Under the pieces are notes generated by a model that was given only the letters and a program-made list of their open reading frames with translations, made no database searches and was not told where the DNA came from. From Roseateles koreensis (GTDB taxonomy: Bacteria; Pseudomonadota; Gammaproteobacteria; Burkholderiales; Burkholderiaceae_C), in assembly GCF_028595305.1 (NCBI RefSeq), contig NZ_JAQQXS010000004.1, forward strand, positions 186,001 to 250,000: 64,000 nucleotides of DNA, given 5' to 3'. Position 1 is the stretch's first letter. The number at the start of each line of letters is the position of its first letter. Positions 41,144-50,128 of the stretch are shown one piece after another. A program made the translations under genes and the position numbers.

Positions 41144-42490
41144 ATGCCACGCGAAACAAAAGAAAATTCACCCTCCTCGCGACTAGCGCTGCGCGGTGAT
41201 CTGCTCGACTTTGTCGGTGCGCCCGGTTGGGGCGAACTCGACAGCCCGACGGTACGTTTTCAGCCCGACAGCTGGTTGCTGATCGAGGATGGGCGCCTTG
41301 CCGGCAGCCAGGCGCAAGAGCCTGATGACAGCTGGCGCAAGGCCGATCACAGCGGGCGCTTGATCCTGCCCGGCTTCATCGACACACATGTACATTGCCC
41401 GCAGCTGGACGTGATCGCGTCCTATGGCGCCGAGTTATTGGATTGGTTGCATCGCTACACTTTTCCGGCCGAATGCCGCTATGCCGACCCGGCTGTTGCG
41501 CAGCAGGGGGCGGCGCGTTTCCTGGACGCCTTGCTGGCGCATGGCACGACTGCTGCGGTGGTGTTCCCCACCGTTCATAAGGTGTCGACGGAGGCTTTGT
41601 TCGCGGCCGCCGAAGAGCGCGGCATGCGCCTCATCACCGGCAAGGTGCTGATGGACCGGCATGCGCCACCTGCCTTGCTGGACGACGTGGCCGGCGCCGA
41701 GCGTGACTGCATCGATCTGATCCAGCACTGGCATGGCCGGGCGCGCCTGGCTTATGCCGTGACCCCGCGCTTTGCGCCCACCTCCAGCCCTGAGCAGCTG
41801 GCCATGGCCGGGGCGCTGTGCCGCGCTGATGCTTCGCTGTATATGCAGACCCATGTGGCAGAGAGCCGTGATGAAATGCGCTGGGTGGCACAGTTATTTC
41901 CATCTGCGCGCAGTTACCTTGACGTTTACGCTGCCGTCGGCCTGCTGCACCCCAAGGCGGTTCTGGCGCATGGCATCTGGCTGGACGCGGCAGACCGCCG
42001 GGTGCTGGCCGACAGCGGCGCGCATTTGGCGTTTTGCCCGTCATCCAATCTCTTTTTGGGCAGCGGCTTGCTGGACTGGCCGGCCACCGCCGAAGCCGGG
42101 GTTAAGGTCAGCGTGGCGAGCGATGTGGGCGGCGGCACCAGCCTGTCGCTGCAGCGCAATTTGCTGGACGGCTACAAGGTGCAAGCCCTGGCGGGGCACC
42201 GCCTGAGCGCCTGGACGGCCTTGCATGCCGCCACTCGGGGTGCCGCTGAGGCTTTGGGTTTGGCCTCAGAAATCGGGCACTTCGGCGTCGGTACACTGGC
42301 GGATGTTTGCGTTTGGGACTGGGCCATGGGGCCGGTCGCGCAAGCCCGGGATGCGCTTGTGGAAAGCCTGCATGAACGCGTGTTTGCATGGATGAGCCTG
42401 TCGGACGAGCGCAATCTCGCCTGCAGCTACGTGGCGGGCCGGCAGGCCTTTACACGCGATATTTCACGCAACCTTGCCCGCGGGAGCTGA
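41144..42490 (+). CDS. guaD: Guanine deaminase
   Basis: 448 aa amidohydrolase that converts guanine to xanthine, feeding XdhAB. Zinc ligands are visible in the strand-1 motif FIDTHVHCPQLD, and the family block DWLHRYTFPAECRYADP is present. Other motifs: YMQTHVAESRDEM, LAHGIWLD and a later DVGGGTSLSLQRN containing the Asp ligand. Length and order match bacterial guanine deaminases of the GuaD type. TGGAGG lies 3 nt before the ATG, rather close. The next gene begins 7 nt after its stop, which links deamination to an ABC importer. Confidence 0.94.
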   Translation: MPRETKENSPSSRLALRGDLLDFVGAPGWGELDSPTVRFQPDSWLLIEDGRLAGSQAQEPDDSWRKADHSGRLILPGFIDTHVHCPQLDVIASYGAELLDWLHRYTFPAECRYADPAVAQQGAARFLDALLAHGTTAAVVFPTVHKVSTEALFAAAEERGMRLITGKVLMDRHAPPALLDDVAGAERDCIDLIQHWHGRARLAYAVTPRFAPTSSPEQLAMAGALCRADASLYMQTHVAESRDEMRWVAQLFPSARSYLDVYAAVGLLHPKAVLAHGIWLDAADRRVLADSGAHLAFCPSSNLFLGSGLLDWPATAEAGVKVSVASDVGGGTSLSLQRNLLDGYKVQALAGHRLSAWTALHAATRGAAEALGLASEIGHFGVGTLADVCVWDWAMGPVAQARDALVESLHERVFAWMSLSDERNLACSYVAGRQAFTRDISRNLARGS

Positions 42491-42497
42491 ACCCACC

Positions 42498-44078
42498 ATG
42501 ACCCCAAGACTGGAACTCATCGGCATCAGCAAGCAATACCCTGGCGTCAAGGCGAATGACGGTGTCACCCTGCAGTTGCAGGCTGGGCAGATCCATGCGG
42601 TGCTGGGCGAAAACGGCGCGGGCAAATCCACCTTGATGAAAATCATCTACGGCGCCGTGCAGGCGGATGCCGGTCAGATGCGATGGAACGGCCAGCCGCT
42701 GCGCGTGAAAAGCCCGGCGGAGGCGCGTGCTTTGGGCATCAGTATGGTCTACCAGCACTTCTCGCTGTTTGACACGCTGACTGCGGCAGAAAACGTCTGG
42801 CTGGGGCTCGACAAGCGTGCCGCCCTGGCTGAAGTGACGGCGCGCATCCGCGAGGTGTCGGCCAGCTACGGGCTGGAGGTGGACCCGCTGCGGCCGGTGC
42901 ACACCCTGTCGGTCGGTGAACGGCAGCGGGTGGAGATCGTGCGCGCCTTGCTGGGCCGCCCGCAGTTGCTGATTCTGGACGAGCCCACTTCCGTGTTGAC
43001 ACCGCAGGCGGTGGAACGTTTGTTCTCCACCCTGCGGCAGCTGGCGGCGCAGGGCTGCTCCATTTTGTACATCAGCCACAAGCTGGATGAGATTCGGGCC
43101 CTGTGCGAGCACTGCACAGTGATGCGTGCCGGCAAGGTCACTGGCGAGGTGGACCCACGGACCCAGAGCAATGCCGAGTTATCTCGACTGATGATTGGCA
43201 GCGAGCCCCCGCCGCTGCGGCCCGCACACCCGGTTGCCCATCCACCTCACGAACGCCACGATTCGCATGCCCGCCACGCGCCGCCAGAGGCGCCCGCCTT
43301 GGCCCTGCGGCGCCTGAGCATGGCCAAGGCACAGGCGTTTGGCACCACCTTGGTGGATGTGGAATTTAACCTGCGTGCTGGTGAAATTTTGGGTGTGGCC
43401 GGCGTGTCGGGCAATGGTCAGCAGGAGTTGTTGGCCGCGATTTCTGGTGAAGACCCGCGTGGGCAGCCGGGCAGTGTGCAATTGTTCGGGCAAGACATCG
43501 CCCGCGCGAGCACGCGCAAGCGCCGCCGCCAGGGCCTGCATTTCGTGCCGGAAGAACGCTTGGGGCGTGGGGCGGTCCCCGATTTGTCGCTGGCCCAAAA
43601 CACGCTGCTGACGCGCACCGAGAACGTGGGCCCCGGCGGCTGGATTCGTGCGGCGGGCGTGCGGCGTTTGGCTGAAAGCCTGATCGCTCGATTCAATGTG
43701 CGCGCTGCGGGGCCCGGGGCTGCCGCGCGCAGCTTGTCGGGGGGCAATTTACAAAAATTCATCGTCGGGCGGGAGATTTCTGCCGCGCCCCGGGTGCTGG
43801 TGATTGCCCAGCCCACCTGGGGCGTGGACGTGGGCGCCGCGGCGCAGATCCGCGCGGAGTTGTTGCGCTTGCGCGATGCGGGTTGCGCCATTCTGGTGGT
43901 GAGCGAGGAGTTGGACGAATTGTTTGAAATCAGCGACCGGCTGGTGGTGATGTCGCAAGGCCGCGTGTCGCCCTCGCTGCCCATTGCCGAGGCTTGCCCC
44001 GAGTTGGTGGGCGAGTGGATGAGTGGCCTGTGGCAGACCCGCCCCAGTCAGCAGGAGGGGGCTCCCCATGGGATTTAA
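42498..44078 (+). CDS. BMP-type ABC importer, double ATPase subunit
   Basis: 526 aa with two ABC ATPase modules in tandem. The first has Walker A GENGAGKSTLMKI, signature LSVGERQRVEIVRAL and Walker B LLILDEPTSVLTP. The second is degenerate at Walker A (GVSGNGQQELL) but retains LSGGNLQKFIVGRE; its Walker B is altered (VLVIAQPTWGVD), as in sugar/nucleoside importers. A His/Pro-rich linker separates the modules (HPPHERHDSHARHAPPE). It powers uptake of nucleosides or purines by the following permeases and BMP protein. Start at 42498; GGGAG lies 11 nt upstream. Gene order guaD then importer supports a purine substrate. Confidence 0.9.
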   Translation: MTPRLELIGISKQYPGVKANDGVTLQLQAGQIHAVLGENGAGKSTLMKIIYGAVQADAGQMRWNGQPLRVKSPAEARALGISMVYQHFSLFDTLTAAENVWLGLDKRAALAEVTARIREVSASYGLEVDPLRPVHTLSVGERQRVEIVRALLGRPQLLILDEPTSVLTPQAVERLFSTLRQLAAQGCSILYISHKLDEIRALCEHCTVMRAGKVTGEVDPRTQSNAELSRLMIGSEPPPLRPAHPVAHPPHERHDSHARHAPPEAPALALRRLSMAKAQAFGTTLVDVEFNLRAGEILGVAGVSGNGQQELLAAISGEDPRGQPGSVQLFGQDIARASTRKRRRQGLHFVPEERLGRGAVPDLSLAQNTLLTRTENVGPGGWIRAAGVRRLAESLIARFNVRAAGPGAAARSLSGGNLQKFIVGREISAAPRVLVIAQPTWGVDVGAAAQIRAELLRLRDAGCAILVVSEELDELFEISDRLVVMSQGRVSPSLPIAEACPELVGEWMSGLWQTRPSQQEGAPHGI

Positions 44079-45156
44079 GCTGGAGTTGCGGCAGCAGCCG
44101 TCCAAGGCGATGTCCCTGGCTTCACCGCTGATCGCGCTGGCGCTCACGGTGTTCTTGGGCGTGGCGCTGTTCATGCTGCTCGGCAAAGACCCGCTGCGCG
44201 GGCTGCAGATGTTTTTCTGGGAGCCCATCCGCTCGGCCTATGCCTGGGGTGAGCTGGGCCTGAAGGCCACGCCACTGGTCTTGATTGCGCTCGGTTTGGC
44301 CGTTTGCTTTCGTGCCAATGTCTGGAACATCGGCGCCGAGGGGCAATTCATCATGGGCGCGTTGGCCGGTGGCTGGGTGGCGATGCAGGCGGACGCGGGC
44401 AGCAGCCGCATGATCGTGGTGTGCATCGTGCTGGCCGGGGTGCTGGGTGGCATGGGTTGGGCGGCCATCACCGCCGGCCTGCGGGCGCGCTTCAATGCCA
44501 ATGAAATTTTGGTGAGCCTGATGCTGGTCTATGTGGCCGATCTCATGCTGGCGTATCTGGTTTACGGGCCCTGGAAGGACCCCAATGGCTACAACTTTCC
44601 GCAGTCCATCACCTTTTTGCCAATCACCCAGATACCCAAGCTGATGGCCGGCTCACGCCTGCATGTGGGCGTGTTGGTTGCCGGTACGGCGGTGCTGGGG
44701 CTGTGGGTGTTCATGTTTCGCAGCTATGCCGGGTTTGCGCTGCAGGTCGGCGGGCTGGCCCCTGCGGCGGCGCGTTATGCTGGCTTTTCATCGCAGCGCG
44801 CGTTGTGGACGGCACTCTTGTTGTCAGGGGGCTTGGCGGGTTTGGCTGGTGCGCTGGAGGTGGCGGGGCCATTGGGACAGTTGACGCCTTATGTCCCGGC
44901 CGGCTACGGCTTTGCCGCCATCATCGTGGCCTTTGTCGGGCGCTTGCACCCGGTGGGCATTGTGTTTTCGGGCGTGTTGATGAGCATGTTCTACATCGGC
45001 GGCGAGCTGGCGCAGTCGCGGCTCGGGCTGCCCAAATCCATCACGGGGGTGTTTCAGGGCCTGCTCCTGTTCACCTTGTTGGCGAGCGATACCTTGATTC
45101 AATACCGATTGCGCTGGGTCTCGCCTGCGCGCAATCAAAACCTGTGGAAAGCTTAG
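44068..45156 (+). CDS. BMP-type ABC importer, permease 1
   Basis: 362 aa with about ten membrane segments, of the permease family used by nucleoside/purine importers (YufP/NupB-like). The conserved NVWNIGAEGQFIMGAL motif and the RFNANEILVSLMLVYVADL block are present. AGGAGGGG lies 7 nt before the ATG at 44068, and the gene overlaps the ATPase gene by 11 nt. The C-terminal tail QYRLRWVSPARNQN is cytosolic. It forms the membrane channel with permease 2. Substrate specificity is inferred from neighbours. Confidence 0.9.
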   Translation: MGFKLELRQQPSKAMSLASPLIALALTVFLGVALFMLLGKDPLRGLQMFFWEPIRSAYAWGELGLKATPLVLIALGLAVCFRANVWNIGAEGQFIMGALAGGWVAMQADAGSSRMIVVCIVLAGVLGGMGWAAITAGLRARFNANEILVSLMLVYVADLMLAYLVYGPWKDPNGYNFPQSITFLPITQIPKLMAGSRLHVGVLVAGTAVLGLWVFMFRSYAGFALQVGGLAPAAARYAGFSSQRALWTALLLSGGLAGLAGALEVAGPLGQLTPYVPAGYGFAAIIVAFVGRLHPVGIVFSGVLMSMFYIGGELAQSRLGLPKSITGVFQGLLLFTLLASDTLIQYRLRWVSPARNQNLWKA

Positions 45157-45164
45157 ACGCTGCA

Positions 45165-46082
45165 ATGGAATCCATGGTGCTGCTGATTGCGGCCTCCTTG
45201 AATGCCGGGACCCTGCTGGCCCTGGCTGCGCTGGGATTGCTGATCAATGAACGAGCTGGCGTGGTCAATCTCGGCGCCGAGGGGCTGATGCTGGTGGCTG
45301 CGGTGGCGGGTTTTGCCACCGCTTTTCACACCGGCAGTGACTCGCTGGCCTTTGCGGCGGGCATGCTGGTTGGCGCTTTGCTGGCGGGCTTGTTTGGCCT
45401 GTTGGTGATCTGGCTCAACACCAACCAATATGCGGCGGGGCTGGCGTTGAGCTTGTTCGGCAGCGGCTTCTCTGCCTTTGTCGGCCTGCGCTATACGCAA
45501 GAAAAATTGGGCCCGCGAATGAATTTCTCGGTGCCCGGCTTGAGCGACATCCCCGTTATCGGCCCCGCCTTGTTTCGGCAGCATCCGGTGGTGTATCTCA
45601 CGGTGGCCTTGGCCGTGGCACTCGCCTGGTTTTTGTACCGTTCGCGGCCGGGCCTGATTTTGCGGGCGGTGGGTGAGTCGCCCGAGTCAGCGCATGCTCT
45701 GGGTTACCCGGTGCGGCGCATCCGGCTTGCTGCGGTCATGGCGGGCGGCGCTTTGTGTGGTCTGGCGGGGGCTTATGTGTCGGTGGTCTATACGCCACTG
45801 TGGGTGGAGGGCATGATCGCCGGCAAGGGCTGGATCGCCTTAGCGTTGACCACTTTTGCCACCTGGCGCCCCTTGCGGGTGCTGGCGGGGGCCGGGCTGT
45901 TTGGCTTTGTCACCATGCTGCAGTTCCATTTGCAGGGGCAGGGGGTGCAGTTGGCCAGCCAGTTCCTCAGCATGTTGCCCTATCTGGCCACCATCGGGGT
46001 GTTGGTGCTGATCTCTAGCAACGCGGCCTTCATTCGCGCCAATATGCCGGCTTCACTGGGCAAGCCGTTTTTTCCAGGATAG
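45165..46082 (+). CDS. BMP-type ABC importer, permease 2
   Basis: 305 aa with about eight to nine membrane segments. The motif ERAGVVNLGAEGLMLVAAV near the N-terminus corresponds to the INIGAEG block of permease 1, and RAVGESPESAHALGYPV is the cytosolic coupling loop typical of this family. The gene lies 8 nt after permease 1; ATG 45165 is preferred, with 45174 as a possible alternative. The frame remains open far upstream inside permease 1, which is a GC-rich artefact. Together with permease 1 it forms the heterodimeric importer channel. Confidence 0.9.
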   Translation: MESMVLLIAASLNAGTLLALAALGLLINERAGVVNLGAEGLMLVAAVAGFATAFHTGSDSLAFAAGMLVGALLAGLFGLLVIWLNTNQYAAGLALSLFGSGFSAFVGLRYTQEKLGPRMNFSVPGLSDIPVIGPALFRQHPVVYLTVALAVALAWFLYRSRPGLILRAVGESPESAHALGYPVRRIRLAAVMAGGALCGLAGAYVSVVYTPLWVEGMIAGKGWIALALTTFATWRPLRVLAGAGLFGFVTMLQFHLQGQGVQLASQFLSMLPYLATIGVLVLISSNAAFIRANMPASLGKPFFPG

Positions 46083-46155
46083 GCTGAAGTCAGGCCTCGC
46101 TTTTGTTCTTTTCCATTCTCTTTCTTTCATCAACTGAACTTTTTTTGGAGATGCC

Positions 46156-47322
46156 ATGAATCGTCCAAGCTCACGACAATTGCTTCAATGGGCCGGCGGC
46201 GTCGGTCTGGCCGCGGCCCTGGTGGCCTGTGGCAAGAAGGAGGAGGCTGCGGCGCCCGCCGCCCTGCCGGCGTCCGCGCCCGCCTCAGCTGCCGCCGCCA
46301 AGCCCGAGCCCTTGAAGATTGCATTCGCCTACGTCGGCCCGGTGGGCGATGGCGGCTGGACTTATGCACATGACAATGCCCGCAAGGCGGTGGAGAAGGA
46401 GTTCGGCGACCGCGTGGCCACCACCTTCGTCGAGAAAGTGCCCGAGGCGGCCGATGCCGAGCGGGTGTTCCGTGACATGGCCGGCCAGGGCAACAAGCTG
46501 ATCTTCGGCACCACTTTTGGTTATATGGAGTCGATGCTCAAGGTGGCGCAAGACACGCCGGACGTCAAGTTCGAGCATGCCACCGGCTACAAGCAGGCTG
46601 CCAATTTGCGCACCTACGACTCACGCACCTACGAGGGTGCCTACATGGCCGGCGTGATCGCGGGTCGGGTGAGCAAGACCGGCGTGCTGGGTGTGGTGGG
46701 CTCCATCCCCATCCCCGAGGTGATCCGCAACATCAACAGCTTCACGCTCGGCGCGCAGGCCGGCAACCCCAAGATCAAGGTCAAGGTGGTGTGGGTCAAC
46801 AAGTGGTTCGACCCACCGCAAGAGTCAGAAGCCGCTCAAACGCTGATCAACGGCGGCGCTGATGTGCTGATGCAGAACACCGACTCCAGCGCCGTGCTGC
46901 AAACCGCCGAGAAGAACGGCAAGTTCGCCTTTGGCTGGGACTCCGACATGACCGCCTATGGCCCCAAGGCACATTTGGGCTCGGCCGTCATCAACTGGGC
47001 GCCGTACTACATCTCGGCGGTGCGCGAGGTGCTGGACGGCAAATGGCAGGCGGGCCCCGGCAAGCATTCGTGGTGGGGCGTGAAGGAAGGCGCTATCGAC
47101 CTGGTGTCCGTCGCCGACACGGTGCCGGCCGAGGCCAAAGCGGAGCTTGAGAAGGTCAAGGCCGGCTTGAAAGACGGCAGCTTCGTGATCTGGAAGGGCC
47201 CCCTGCTGGCGCAAGACGGCCATGAGGTGCTGAAAAAAGGCGAAGCCGCTGATGACAAATTCCTCTCTGGCATCAACTTCTACCTGAAGGGTGTTGATGG
47301 TAAGTTGCCGGGCGGCAAGTGA
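46156..47322 (+). CDS. BMP family substrate-binding lipoprotein
   Basis: 388 aa. The N-terminus is a lipoprotein signal with the lipobox LVAC at about residues 22-25, followed by an Ala/Pro-rich spacer. The mature protein is a periplasmic binding protein of the BMP/Med family: IAFAYVGPVGDGGWTYAHD near the start, VFRDMAGQGNKLIFGTTFGY and RTYEGAYMAGVIAGRVSKTG. Members bind nucleosides or purines for ABC uptake. TGGAG lies 5 nt before the ATG. The gene is the last of the importer operon and is closed by a strong terminator. Ligand (guanine, xanthine, hypoxanthine or a nucleoside) is inferred from guaD and xdh next door. Confidence 0.92.
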   Translation: MNRPSSRQLLQWAGGVGLAAALVACGKKEEAAAPAALPASAPASAAAAKPEPLKIAFAYVGPVGDGGWTYAHDNARKAVEKEFGDRVATTFVEKVPEAADAERVFRDMAGQGNKLIFGTTFGYMESMLKVAQDTPDVKFEHATGYKQAANLRTYDSRTYEGAYMAGVIAGRVSKTGVLGVVGSIPIPEVIRNINSFTLGAQAGNPKIKVKVVWVNKWFDPPQESEAAQTLINGGADVLMQNTDSSAVLQTAEKNGKFAFGWDSDMTAYGPKAHLGSAVINWAPYYISAVREVLDGKWQAGPGKHSWWGVKEGAIDLVSVADTVPAEAKAELEKVKAGLKDGSFVIWKGPLLAQDGHEVLKKGEAADDKFLSGINFYLKGVDGKLPGGK

Positions 47323-47393
47323 AGGCTGCGGCGCGGGGTACGACCCTGTTGTGACGAGTGTTTGCTGAAGACGCTCCCGCATGACTCAGCAAG

Positions 47394-47424
47394 AAAAAAG
47401 GCAGCCGTTTGGCTGCCTTTTTTT
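47394..47424. terminator. Intrinsic terminator between the BMP gene and cphA
   Basis: A 7-bp perfect stem GGCAGCC / GGCTGCC with a GTTT loop is flanked by A6 on the left and T7 on the right. It can act in both directions, so it ends both the purine importer operon and the convergent cyanophycin genes. Confidence 0.9.
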
Positions 47425-47448
47425 ATGGGCAAGAAATGCCGATGACGT

Positions 47449-50028
47449 TCAACCCTCAGCGATGCGTTTGGCCAAATGCCCGAGTGCTTCTTCCACCTGG
47501 TCGACCAGCACCAGGCAGAGGTCGCCCGGTTGCAGGCGTGACAGGGCGGCGTCGATGGCGATGAATTCGCCGCGAATTTCGTCCACATAGGTGGTGCGTG
47601 CCGCGCCAACCAGGCCCTGGCGCAAGAGCGCGAGGACTTCGCCGTCTTCACGGCCGCGTTGGCAGGCGTCCTGGAACAGGAACACGTCGTCGAAGGCTTC
47701 GCCGAGGATGACCGTCTGCTCGCGGATGTCTTCATCGCGGCGGTCACCCGCACCGCTGATCACCACCGAGCGGCGCTTGCCCGGCAGGGCGGCCACGGCT
47801 GAGACCAGGGCCCGCATGGCGTCGGCGTTATGGCCGTAGTCGGCAATCACGGTGGCGCCACGGTACTCCATCACATTGAAGCGGCCAGGCGCGTTGTCGG
47901 CGTCGTTGGCGAAGCTCGCCACGCCGCGGCGCACGGTGTCCCAGTCCAGGCCCACGCCCCAGGCCGCGGCCACGGAGGCCATGGCGTTTTCAACCTGGAA
48001 GCCGATGGCGCCGTTGCGGGTGATCGGGATTTCGCGCAGCGGAATGCTCTCGCGCCATGAGCCTTGCGCGGCCACCAGCAGGTCGCCGTCGATGTAGACG
48101 CAGCGTTTGCCTTGGGCGCGGTGCGTGGCCATCAGCGGGTGGTGGCGGTCGGTGGCGAAGTAGATGATCTGGCCGGGGCAGGTGGCTGCCATATTGGCCA
48201 CGATGGGGTCGGCTGCATTCAGCACGGCATAACCGTTAGGCGCAACGTTCTGCACGATGACGCGTTTGACCAGGGCGAGTTCTTCCACGGTGTTGAGAAA
48301 GTTCATGCCCAGGTGGTCGCCGGCGCCGATATTGGTCACCACGGCCACCTGGCAGCGGTCAAAGCCCAGGCCCTCGCGCAGCACGCCGCCCCGGGCGGTT
48401 TCGAACACGGCGGCTTCCACATCGGGGTGCATCAGCACATTGCGGGCGCTCTTGGGGCCGGAGCAGTCGCCGCTGTCGATTTGGCGGCCGTCCACATAGA
48501 CGCCGTCAGTGTTGGTCATGCCGACCTTCAGGCCGCAGGTGGCGAAGAGGTGGGCGATCAGACGGCTGGTGGTGGTTTTGCCGTTGGTGCCTGTCACGGC
48601 CACCACGGGGATGCGGCCATCTTCGCTCTTGTGGCCGTGGCCGTAGAGGTGGGCGATGATGGCTTCACCGACATTGCGGCCCTTGCCGTAGCTGGGGCTC
48701 AGGTGCATGCGCAGACCCGGCGCGGCGTTGACCTCGACGATGCCGCCGCTTTGTTCTTCGAGCGGGCGCAGCACGCCTTCGGCCACCACGTCCACACCGC
48801 ACACATGCAGGCCCACCACTTGGGCGGCGGCAATGGCGCGGGCGGCGACTTCGGGGTGCACGTCGTCCGTCACGTCGGTGGCGGTGCCGCCGGTGGAGAG
48901 GTTGGCGTTGTTGCGCAGGATGACGCGGCGGCCTTTTTCGGGAATCGACTCAGGCGTCAAATCCTGCTGGGTCAGGCGCGCCACGGCGATGTCGTCAAAG
49001 CGGATCTTGGTCAGCGAGGTGGCATGGCCGTCGCCGCGCTTGGGGTCGGCGTTGACCTTGTCGACCAGTTGCTTGACGGTCAGCACGCCGTCGCCGATCA
49101 CGTGCGGCGGGTCGCGGCGGGCGGCGGCGACCAGTTTGTCGCCGATCACCAGCAGGCGGTAGTCGCTGCCGGGCAAGAATTTTTCGACCATCACGGTGCC
49201 GATCTCGTCGGCCGCCTTGTAGGCGATTTCCATGTGCTCGCGGCTGGCCACGTTGACGGTGACGCCCTTGCCCTGGTTGCCGTCTTGCGGCTTCACCACC
49301 ACGGGCAGGCCTACTTCCAGTGCCACGGCCCAGGCTTCGTCGACCGAGTGCACGGGGCTACCGATGGGCACCGGCACGCCGGCCGACTGCAGCAGGCGCT
49401 TGCTCAGGTCTTTGTCTTGCGCGATGGATTCAGAAACAGCGCTGGTGGCGTCGACTTCAGCCGCCCAGATGCGGCGCTGCTTCGCACCCCAGCCGAATTG
49501 CACCAGGCTACCTTGGGTGAGGCGGCGGTAGGGCACGCCCCGGGCCACTGCGGCGTTGACGATGGAGCCGGTCGAAGGGCCCATGCGCACGTCTTCGTCC
49601 AACTCGCGCAGTTGCGCCAGGGTGGCGTCGGCGTCGAAGCTGCCGCCATCGCGGGCGGCTTCAACCAGCTTGCAAGCGTGTTCGAAGGCCAGGCGGCCCA
49701 CATCTTCTTCGCTGTATTCAACCACCACCTGGTAGCTGCCGGGCTCGGAGGTGATGTGGGTATGGCTGAAGGTGACGGGGCAGCCTGCCTGGGCCTGCAG
49801 GGCCAGCGTGGCCTGCTCAAGCACGTGCGCCAGGGAGATCGGCGCGCGGCTGGCGCTGGAGGGCCGCAGGGCACCAATGCTGGGGAAGAGGGCGCGCAGC
49901 CGGGCCTCGAACTGGGGCAGGGCGGCGATCGATTGTTCCTCGGCATTGCAATGCACGACAGCCTCGATGGCCGTATGGCGGCTCCACATATTGGGGCCAC
50001 GCAGTGCACGGGTGCGAGAGACTTCCAT
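47449..50028 (-). CDS. cphA: Cyanophycin synthetase
   Basis: 859 aa, three-domain enzyme that builds the storage polymer multi-L-arginyl-poly-L-aspartate without a ribosome. An N-terminal domain opens with VSRTRALRGPNMWSRHTA. An ATP-grasp module (about residues 220-475) includes PVVVKPQDGNQGKGVTVNV and adds Asp to the backbone. A Mur-ligase-like module has the intact P-loop GTNGKTTTSR with Lys484 and adds Arg; GHNADAMRALV and GAGDRRDEDI lie in its C-terminal lobe. Length and motif set match bacterial CphA. It is downstream of a shorter paralogue on the same strand and divergent from the ABC exporter and DUF1854 genes. Confidence 0.94.
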   Translation of the reverse strand: MEVSRTRALRGPNMWSRHTAIEAVVHCNAEEQSIAALPQFEARLRALFPSIGALRPSSASRAPISLAHVLEQATLALQAQAGCPVTFSHTHITSEPGSYQVVVEYSEEDVGRLAFEHACKLVEAARDGGSFDADATLAQLRELDEDVRMGPSTGSIVNAAVARGVPYRRLTQGSLVQFGWGAKQRRIWAAEVDATSAVSESIAQDKDLSKRLLQSAGVPVPIGSPVHSVDEAWAVALEVGLPVVVKPQDGNQGKGVTVNVASREHMEIAYKAADEIGTVMVEKFLPGSDYRLLVIGDKLVAAARRDPPHVIGDGVLTVKQLVDKVNADPKRGDGHATSLTKIRFDDIAVARLTQQDLTPESIPEKGRRVILRNNANLSTGGTATDVTDDVHPEVAARAIAAAQVVGLHVCGVDVVAEGVLRPLEEQSGGIVEVNAAPGLRMHLSPSYGKGRNVGEAIIAHLYGHGHKSEDGRIPVVAVTGTNGKTTTSRLIAHLFATCGLKVGMTNTDGVYVDGRQIDSGDCSGPKSARNVLMHPDVEAAVFETARGGVLREGLGFDRCQVAVVTNIGAGDHLGMNFLNTVEELALVKRVIVQNVAPNGYAVLNAADPIVANMAATCPGQIIYFATDRHHPLMATHRAQGKRCVYIDGDLLVAAQGSWRESIPLREIPITRNGAIGFQVENAMASVAAAWGVGLDWDTVRRGVASFANDADNAPGRFNVMEYRGATVIADYGHNADAMRALVSAVAALPGKRRSVVISGAGDRRDEDIREQTVILGEAFDDVFLFQDACQRGREDGEVLALLRQGLVGAARTTYVDEIRGEFIAIDAALSRLQPGDLCLVLVDQVEEALGHLAKRIAEG

Positions 50029-50090
50029 GGTTTGCTGTCTTTCGATTCTGGGTCAGGCGAAAAAAGGGGCGCGGGGGCGTCGGACGTCGG

Positions 50091-50124
50091 GCTTGGGGCT
50101 TGGGGCTTGGGGCTTGGGGCTGGG
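50091..50124. repeat. GCTTGGG tandem repeat between the two cyanophycin synthetase genes
   Basis: Four perfect tandem copies of GCTTGGG and one shortened copy (GCTGGG) fill much of the 100-bp gap, just downstream of the cphA' stop on the minus strand. Copy number may vary between strains; runs of G on this strand could form a G-quadruplex. Confidence 0.85.
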
Positions 50125-50128
50125 CCGG

